From positions 1 through 5,116 of the forward strand of contig JAGLDM010000195.1 in NCBI GenBank assembly GCA_023145595.1: a stretch of 5,116 bases of DNA, written 5' to 3'. This document shows positions 1 to 3,574 of this stretch, piece by piece. The DNA comes from Flavobacteriaceae bacterium. GTDB taxonomy: Bacteria; Bacteroidota; Bacteroidia; Flavobacteriales; Flavobacteriaceae. The stretch's first letter is position 1, and each line of letters opens with the position of its first letter. The position numbers and the translations under genes were made by a program. The notes beneath the pieces are model-generated. The model saw only the letters and a program-made list of their open reading frames with translations, searched no databases and had not been told where the DNA came from.

Positions 1-2
1 TA

Positions 3-59
3 AGAGGTGTCAGAAATAAAGAGTTCTTTCTTTTTAGATTAACTCAAATCTATGCATAG
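3..59 (+). CDS. Possible 3' end of a rightward gene cut by the window edge
   Basis: A frame open from the left edge encodes 18 residues (RGVRNKEFFLFRLTQIYA) before a TAG at 57-59. Nothing in this short tail identifies a family. The main support is context: a strong hairpin with a T-tract on the plus strand follows at 120-166, as expected after a rightward gene that converges on the leftward lipoprotein gene. The other two plus frames stop at once or after five codons, so this is the most likely gene frame, but 18 open codons in AT-rich DNA could occur by chance. Confidence 0.3.
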   Translation, partial: RGVRNKEFFLFRLTQIYA

Positions 60-119
60 TCCCCAACAATTGATCTTGACCCTTTTTTTGTGTAACGCTA
101 TTTCAAGGCGAGACAAAAA

Positions 120-166
120 CAACACAAAAACAGGCTTCCAAAAATTGGAAGCCTGTTTTTGTGTTG
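120..166. terminator. Bidirectional intrinsic terminator, 22-bp perfect hairpin
   Basis: Positions 120-141 pair without mismatch to 145-166 around a three-base loop. The GC-rich core (CAGGCTTCCA with its complement) is flanked by an A5 tract on the left and a T5 tract on the right, so RNA from either strand ends in a stem followed by U residues. On the minus strand it lies 26 bases beyond the stop of the 71-aa lipoprotein gene and is its natural terminator. On the plus strand it could end whatever gene finishes near position 59. Confidence 0.85.
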
Positions 167-191
167 AAAACAAGTAGTTATTAACTACGTG

Positions 192-407
192 TTACTCTGC
201 TTCAGCAGCACCTTCAGCCTCCTCTTTTACGGCTTTTTGTTCTACAGCTTGAGCTTGAATTGTGTCTGAAACCTCAGTAGCAGCAACAACCTCTTCAACA
301 GCAACTTCTTCAACAACAACTTCTTCAACAACTTTCTTTTCTTCTTTACAAGAAACAGCAATTAAACTTACAAGTGCAATTGTTAATAATCCTTTTAATA
401 ATTTCAT
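192..407 (-). CDS. Small acidic lipoprotein, possibly surface-exposed
   Basis: This 71-aa protein begins with a lipoprotein signal peptide: basic start (MKLLK), hydrophobic stretch 6-17 and lipobox AVSC with the acylated Cys at residue 20. The mature part starts CKEEKK. A Lys followed by two acidic residues after the Cys resembles the lipoprotein export signal described in Capnocytophaga and other Bacteroidota, so delivery to the cell surface is possible (inference). The remainder is low complexity, rich in Val, Glu and Ala, with three VEEV[VA] units at residues 27-41 and no enzymatic motif. It is a stand-alone gene with a good promoter element 33 bases upstream of the ATG and a strong terminator downstream. 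Function is unknown. The signal peptide is clear, while the mature composition gives no family assignment. Confidence 0.85.
   Translation of the reverse strand: MKLLKGLLTIALVSLIAVSCKEEKKVVEEVVVEEVAVEEVVAATEVSDTIQAQAVEQKAVKEEAEGAAEAE
285..329 (-). repeat. Three tandem 15-bp units inside the lipoprotein gene
   Basis: On the minus strand the codons GTT GAA GAA GTT GTT recur three times with two substitutions (GCT for the last codon in copy 2, GAG for the third codon in copy 3). They encode VEEVV, VEEVA, VEEVV. The unit is a whole number of codons, so gain or loss of copies would alter protein length without breaking the frame. Confidence 0.8.
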
Positions 408-439
408 GATATTAGGGTTTAGTTAAAATTAATTTGCTA

Positions 440-447
440 CAAATGTA
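440..447 (-). promoter_or_regulatory. -7 promoter element (TACATTTG) of the small lipoprotein gene
   Basis: On the minus strand TACATTTG matches the Bacteroidota -7 consensus TAnnTTTG at every fixed position. It ends 33 bases before the ATG at 407, which gives a leader of about 25 nt. The -33 partner is poor: only a TGTT-like stretch lies about 22 bases further upstream. The leader has no Shine-Dalgarno site, which is usual in this phylum. Confidence 0.6.
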
Positions 448-499
448 TTAAAATTAAGCTAAATTAACACGCGTTTTTAAAAGTTATTATTACATTGGT

Positions 500-528
500 T
501 TTGTATCCAGGGCAAACTCATACTTTTT
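500..528 (+). promoter_or_regulatory. Candidate promoter for the Cys-rich lipoprotein region
   Basis: TTTG at 500-503 and TACTTTTT at 521-528 (seven of eight to TAnnTTTG) are 17 bases apart, close to the Bacteroidota -33/-7 spacing. Transcription would begin near 535, giving a leader of about 160 nt before the ATG at 696. That leader would contain the palindrome at 558-572 and the alternative stems at 602-663. AT-rich sequence produces such matches by chance, so this remains a candidate. Confidence 0.35.
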
Positions 529-557
529 TAATTGAATTATTTGCAATAAATAACTGA

Positions 558-572
558 TTAACAGCCTGTTAA
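558..572. promoter_or_regulatory. 15-bp perfect odd palindrome, possible operator
   Basis: TTAACAG and CTGTTAA flank a single central C. With a one-base centre and AT-rich ends it makes a poor RNA hairpin, so a binding site for a dimeric repressor or activator is more likely than a terminator. It lies between the candidate rightward promoter and the gene at 696, and upstream of the leftward promoter, so it could control either gene. No regulator gene is in the window. Confidence 0.3.
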
Positions 573-601
573 GTTGTTTTTTTATTCATATATTATACTG
601 A

Positions 602-663
602 CAACTAGTGATTTAACTCGATAAATGATTAAAAATACTACTAGTTGCAAGCTGGTAGTATTT
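602..663 (+). promoter_or_regulatory. Leader with two mutually exclusive stem-loops
   Basis: Positions 633-646 pair with 650-663 (14 pairs including two G-T/G-U pairs, loop GCA). The first nine pairs, AAATACTAC with GTAGTATTT, are perfect. Positions 602-609 (CAACTAGT) are perfectly complementary to 640-647 (ACTAGTTG), which lie inside the left arm and loop of that hairpin, so only one structure can form at a time. The region ends 32 bases before the ATG at 696. This is the geometry of an attenuator or a structured leader. The downstream T-tract is weak (TTTGATTT), so termination is uncertain. Confidence 0.35.
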
Positions 664-695
664 GATTTCCGCCTATAAGACGGCTAAATCTACTT

Positions 696-794
696 ATGAA
701 AAAGATAATCCCATTATTAGCCAGTGTATTTCTTCTTTTTTCTTGTGCTAAAGAAATGAAAAATAAATCGGCACCAATTAAAATATTCCGATGA
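696..794 (+). CDS. Lipoprotein signal-peptide ORF, out of frame with the downstream Cys-rich ORF
   Basis: The 32-aa product starts with KK, has a hydrophobic core at residues 4-15 and a lipobox LFSC with Cys at residue 17, then about 15 polar residues before TGA. A lipidated peptide this short is an unlikely final product. Its stop overlaps the ATG of the next ORF (ATGA, 791-794), and that ORF encodes a periplasmic-looking Cys/His-rich domain that lacks any signal of its own. The likely reading is that this is the export signal of that protein, separated from it by a one-base loss. One extra A in the A4 run at 780-783 would join the frames as ...APIKNIPMNEH.... Alternatives are translational coupling of two real ORFs or a sequencing error. 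Confidence 0.6.
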   Translation: MKKIIPLLASVFLLFSCAKEMKNKSAPIKIFR

Positions 795-1144
795 ACGAGC
801 ATGCCATTCCAACATTACCAGGTGTAGCCTCTGCAAATTCCGTAATAGGAGGAGCGCATTATATCTGTCCGAAAAACTGTGTTGGAGGTACTGGAACATC
901 CGCAGGAAAATGCCCAGTTTACGAAACAGAAATGGCGCATAATCAAGATTTTCATGCAACCAATAACACTACACCTTCTACTCCAACTAACCCAAGTCCT
1001 GCAACAAGTTCTGGTGATTTACCAAATGCAAATGGCCAATATCATTATACCTGTACTAAAGGCTGTACTGGCGGAAAGGGAGGTGCTGGAAATTGTGATA
1101 GTTGGGGTAGTGTTTTGGAACACAATACCGCATTTCATAGTTAA
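791..1144 (+). CDS. Cys/His-rich two-repeat protein, likely the mature part of a lipoprotein
   Basis: The 117-aa product holds two copies of a ~33-residue motif, C-x3-C-x(9-10)-C-x8-HN-x3-H. Copy 1 has C26, C30, C41, H50, N51 and H55; copy 2 has C88, C92, C102, H111, N112 and H116. Each carries a GG.G turn after the second Cys. A Thr/Pro/Ser/Asn linker (residues 56-80) joins them. This resembles short Bacteroidota lipoproteins with zinc-ribbon or heavy-metal-binding repeats, where a CPxC or CxxC pair follows the GG turn. Here the second Cys of that pair is Tyr44 (CPVY) and Trp105 (CDSW). Metal binding is inferred from the Cys/His pattern; no function is established. The upstream frame runs into TAA at 779-781, so ATG 791 is the only in-frame start and leaves the product without a signal peptide. 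Its stop touches the stop of the convergent transporter gene. Confidence 0.7.
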   Translation: MNEHAIPTLPGVASANSVIGGAHYICPKNCVGGTGTSAGKCPVYETEMAHNQDFHATNNTTPSTPTNPSPATSSGDLPNANGQYHYTCTKGCTGGKGGAGNCDSWGSVLEHNTAFHS

Positions 1145-3286
1145 TTATTCAACCCAATGCAACACATCTTTAATTACAGACCAACGCGGCTCTACTAAAT
1201 GAGCACCTTTTCCTTCTATCCAATAATCAAAAAGTTTATTGATTGTTCCATCTTTTTCTTTCAACTGTAGCCACGTATTTACAAACAAAATCCAACTATC
1301 GTCTTTAACAATAGGATACGTAGACGGCAATTTAATCATGTTTGGTTGCAGAACAGAAACATTAAAAGAAGGGTAAATAATGGTCCATGCCGACCCCGCT
1401 TCCGCAGAAAACAATAAAGCATCCATTCCTTCAATTTCACCTTTAAAATAAGGTCTTGGAGAATCTAACTTTATTAACTCCACATTAGGCAACAACTGCT
1501 TTATTTTTGACTTAAAGTAAGAATTCATATAGCCTATTTTCAAATCCTTTTGATTAAGAATAGATTCTTTAGAACTAAACAATTCCCTGTTATGATCTGG
1601 TACAACAAAAGCAAGTGTTTGATCCGTATGAGAATTAGTTAAAGAATAACTTTCAAGTCCACGTGTGGTAGAAACCGACCCAGACATAACAATATCTATT
1701 TGACCTGTTCGTAACATTTTTGTCATTTCACTTCTATTCACCCGATAAAATTCGGGAACAACATTCAACTCTTCGGCTAATAAATATGCCATCTCAATAT
1801 CAAACCCTACAAGTTCGGCATTGTCATTTTTAAATGCATAAGGCAAACTATTATAAAAATAACCAACCCTTAACACCCCTCTATTCCGAATAGTCCTTAT
1901 CTGATTTGAACTTCTATACTGTACGGAGTCCGCCTTTAAAACTGCTAATTTCTTAATGGTACCTTTTTTATAATCTTTCTCCAATTTCATTTCAACAAAA
2001 CTCTCATATTGCTCACTTTTCCCTAAAGTATAAGTAAGATATACTCGTGTAAGCATAATTGTTACGATTGTGATTCCGATTCCTACAACAATCCCTCTAC
2101 TGAGTTTAGCCCAAGAAATATTTAATCCCCCAAGTGTTAATTTAATGGAGATTAACGTCAGAGCAATTAAATGTATGGCTCCTAAAACCACTCGAATACG
2201 GTCTGTATAAACACTTGAAATAACAAACAATTGAAACATTTCTTGAGGTAATTTAAATAGGTCTAGCAAAAATGGAATTCCGATAATAGGCGCCACAAAA
2301 CTACTCAGTGATGTTGCTCCTATAAAGGTTGCTGTCTCAATAAGGCTAAAAGAATTCCCCATATACCAAGCGGTAAATGGAACAAAAATAAATATCACAA
2401 ATGTTCCTAAATTAGGAAATGGATATGCCAAAGGCATCATAATTTCGGTCATCGCCAATGATTCTTCTGAAGTGTCTTTTTGCTTCTTCATCAAATCTTT
2501 TACATTCTCTATTAATTGAGGTAAAACAACAATAATTTTCCCTGTTGCAAAAATAGTAAGTAAGGTGCTTTTTGTCGCTTCAAAAAGTTCTTTGGGTTTT
2601 ATACCTGTTGTTGCTGAAATCAGTAGAGGTAGCCAATAAAAACCTAACAAGAGAACGGCAATCGTATAAATAATAATATACGCATGAAGTCGTTGAATTT
2701 CTTCAAAAGACATGGTTCCTGCATTGTAAGCCGCAATTGCAAAAACACCGTATGGGGTCATCTTAATGACCATTTTATTTATATGATTTAGGGCTTCTCC
2801 AATAACATCCATTCCTTCAAGCAACCCTTTTTTGTTCTCAACCTTACTTAAACCTATACCCAAAAATATACTGAATAGAACAACTGCTGGCACCACATTG
2901 TTTGACATCGACCCAAATGGATTCGAAGGAATATAAAGTTCTAAAAAATTAAGTGGTTCTTCAACAGCCACTATTGATGGACTAAAAAATGACGAGGATA
3001 CCCAAGTTGGTAATGCCAAAGGCAAGACTAATAATGCCACAACTCCAATTCCTAAAAGTAATAACAGCACTTTCAGGCCATTTACGACCATCACTTTTCC
3101 ATCTTCAAGAGACATGCGTCCCAAATTAGAAATTATAGAAACCATGATATAAGGAAGAACTGTCATTTGTAGCAACCCTACAAAACCATCGCCTATAACC
3201 TCAAAAAAACTACAATATTCTCCAAAAAATAGGCCAATTATGATTCCGAATAAAAGACCAATTATAATTTTTGTTGACAAACTCAT
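1145..3286 (-). CDS. SLC1-type (dicarboxylate/amino acid:cation symporter) fold fused to a periplasmic family-3 solute-binding domain
   Basis: The 713-aa protein begins with a symporter domain of the glutamate/dicarboxylate family (residues ~1-385): successive hydrophobic helices, a hairpin-1-like segment at 240-262 (...ATGKIIVVLP...), PNLGT at 291-295 where the family has NMDGT, a hairpin-2-like segment at 317-345, and TDRIRVV at 361-367 where the family has the Asp-x-x-Arg of helix 8. A further hydrophobic helix (398-412) follows, then a charged linker and a family-3 solute-binding domain (463-695) with GVLRVGYF, LVGFDIEMA and the GSVSTTR segment, whose Arg542 sits where amino-acid-binding members contact the alpha-carboxylate. 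Eight symporter helices plus this ninth would put the binding domain in the periplasm. The substrate is probably an amino acid or organic acid (inference). By eye, Asp362 and Arg365 match the substrate residues of GltPh, but its sodium ligands are replaced. ATG 3286 gives a normal helix-1 start. Confidence 0.88.
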   Translation of the reverse strand: MSLSTKIIIGLLFGIIIGLFFGEYCSFFEVIGDGFVGLLQMTVLPYIMVSIISNLGRMSLEDGKVMVVNGLKVLLLLLGIGVVALLVLPLALPTWVSSSFFSPSIVAVEEPLNFLELYIPSNPFGSMSNNVVPAVVLFSIFLGIGLSKVENKKGLLEGMDVIGEALNHINKMVIKMTPYGVFAIAAYNAGTMSFEEIQRLHAYIIIYTIAVLLLGFYWLPLLISATTGIKPKELFEATKSTLLTIFATGKIIVVLPQLIENVKDLMKKQKDTSEESLAMTEIMMPLAYPFPNLGTFVIFIFVPFTAWYMGNSFSLIETATFIGATSLSSFVAPIIGIPFLLDLFKLPQEMFQLFVISSVYTDRIRVVLGAIHLIALTLISIKLTLGGLNISWAKLSRGIVVGIGITIVTIMLTRVYLTYTLGKSEQYESFVEMKLEKDYKKGTIKKLAVLKADSVQYRSSNQIRTIRNRGVLRVGYFYNSLPYAFKNDNAELVGFDIEMAYLLAEELNVVPEFYRVNRSEMTKMLRTGQIDIVMSGSVSTTRGLESYSLTNSHTDQTLAFVVPDHNRELFSSKESILNQKDLKIGYMNSYFKSKIKQLLPNVELIKLDSPRPYFKGEIEGMDALLFSAEAGSAWTIIYPSFNVSVLQPNMIKLPSTYPIVKDDSWILFVNTWLQLKEKDGTINKLFDYWIEGKGAHLVEPRWSVIKDVLHWVE

Positions 3287-3416
3287 AGTTTCAAATTTGC
3301 CATAAATTTAATCTAAATAAGCAGAAAATGAAAAATTGTAAACAAAGAAACTGAAATTTACCCCTCAGAAAATATAAATCCTACGAGATCATCTTTATTT
3401 AAATTTCAGAATGAAA
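3287..3416 (-). promoter_or_regulatory. Gap before the transporter gene with a spaced inverted repeat
   Basis: This 130-bp gap has no gene that I can support. CTGAAATTTA at 3351-3360 and TAAATTTCAG at 3400-3409 are perfect 10-bp inverted repeats 39 bases apart. They could bracket a looped leader or be two half-sites. TAAATTTA on the minus strand (about 3301-3308) is one base off the -7 consensus, but the nearest TTTG is about 32 bases upstream, which is too far. No terminator is visible between the small ORF and the transporter, so read-through from bshC is possible. Confidence 0.3.
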
Positions 3417-3527
3417 TCATTCACCCTTTTTATTCATTTTATAGATGAGGTAAATAAAACCGACTACGAAATGCAGTATTATAATACCTGCTACAATATA
3501 TATCCCTGTATTTGAATCTCCTCGCAT
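3417..3527 (-). CDS. Small single-pass membrane protein, 36 aa
   Basis: ATG at 3527 opens 36 codons ending in TGA at 3417: MRGDSNTGIYIVAG, then IIILHFVVGFIYLIYK, then MNKKGE. Residues 8-29 make one strong transmembrane helix followed by a short basic tail (KMNKKGE), which predicts N-out/C-in topology by the positive-inside rule. The start lies 47 bases after the bshC stop on the same strand, so co-transcription is likely. No in-frame ATG exists between the bshC stop and this one. The split of polar head, clean helix and basic tail is better than expected for a chance ORF and resembles small unnamed membrane peptides annotated in Flavobacteriaceae (from memory). No catalytic function is expected; it may associate with another membrane protein. 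Confidence 0.6.
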   Translation of the reverse strand: MRGDSNTGIYIVAGIIILHFVVGFIYLIYKMNKKGE

Positions 3528-3574
3528 AGTTTCTGATTTTGCATAAAAATAAAAAGTCTGCCAATTAAATATTG

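Noticed and set aside
285..329. Tandem repeats as a CRISPR or integron-like array
   Set aside because: The units are contiguous 15-bp codon repeats without spacers and are explained by the VEEVV protein sequence.
671..684. GCC/GGC hairpin just before the ATG at 696
   Set aside because: Only three pairs form around an eight-base loop; this is not a credible structure.
717..959. 80-codon minus-strand ORF opposite the Cys-rich lipoprotein
   Set aside because: It lies antisense to the recognisable signal peptide and first Cys/His repeat, has no domain, and its residues are explained by the complementary strand.
879..1202. 107-codon plus-strand ORF
   Set aside because: It is out of frame inside the two-repeat gene and runs into the convergent transporter gene. 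The sequence is Ile/Leu/Gln-rich noise, whereas the other frame shows conserved Cys/His repeats.
3407..3414. CAGAATGA as a remnant of the hairpin repeat seen in bshC
   Set aside because: Only eight bases match the repeat end, with no second arm or inner GAATCTC block, so chance is sufficient.
3409..3422. GAATGA/TCATTC hairpin after the 36-aa ORF as a terminator
   Set aside because: It has a short AT-rich stem with a near-zero loop and no T-tract after it on the minus strand.
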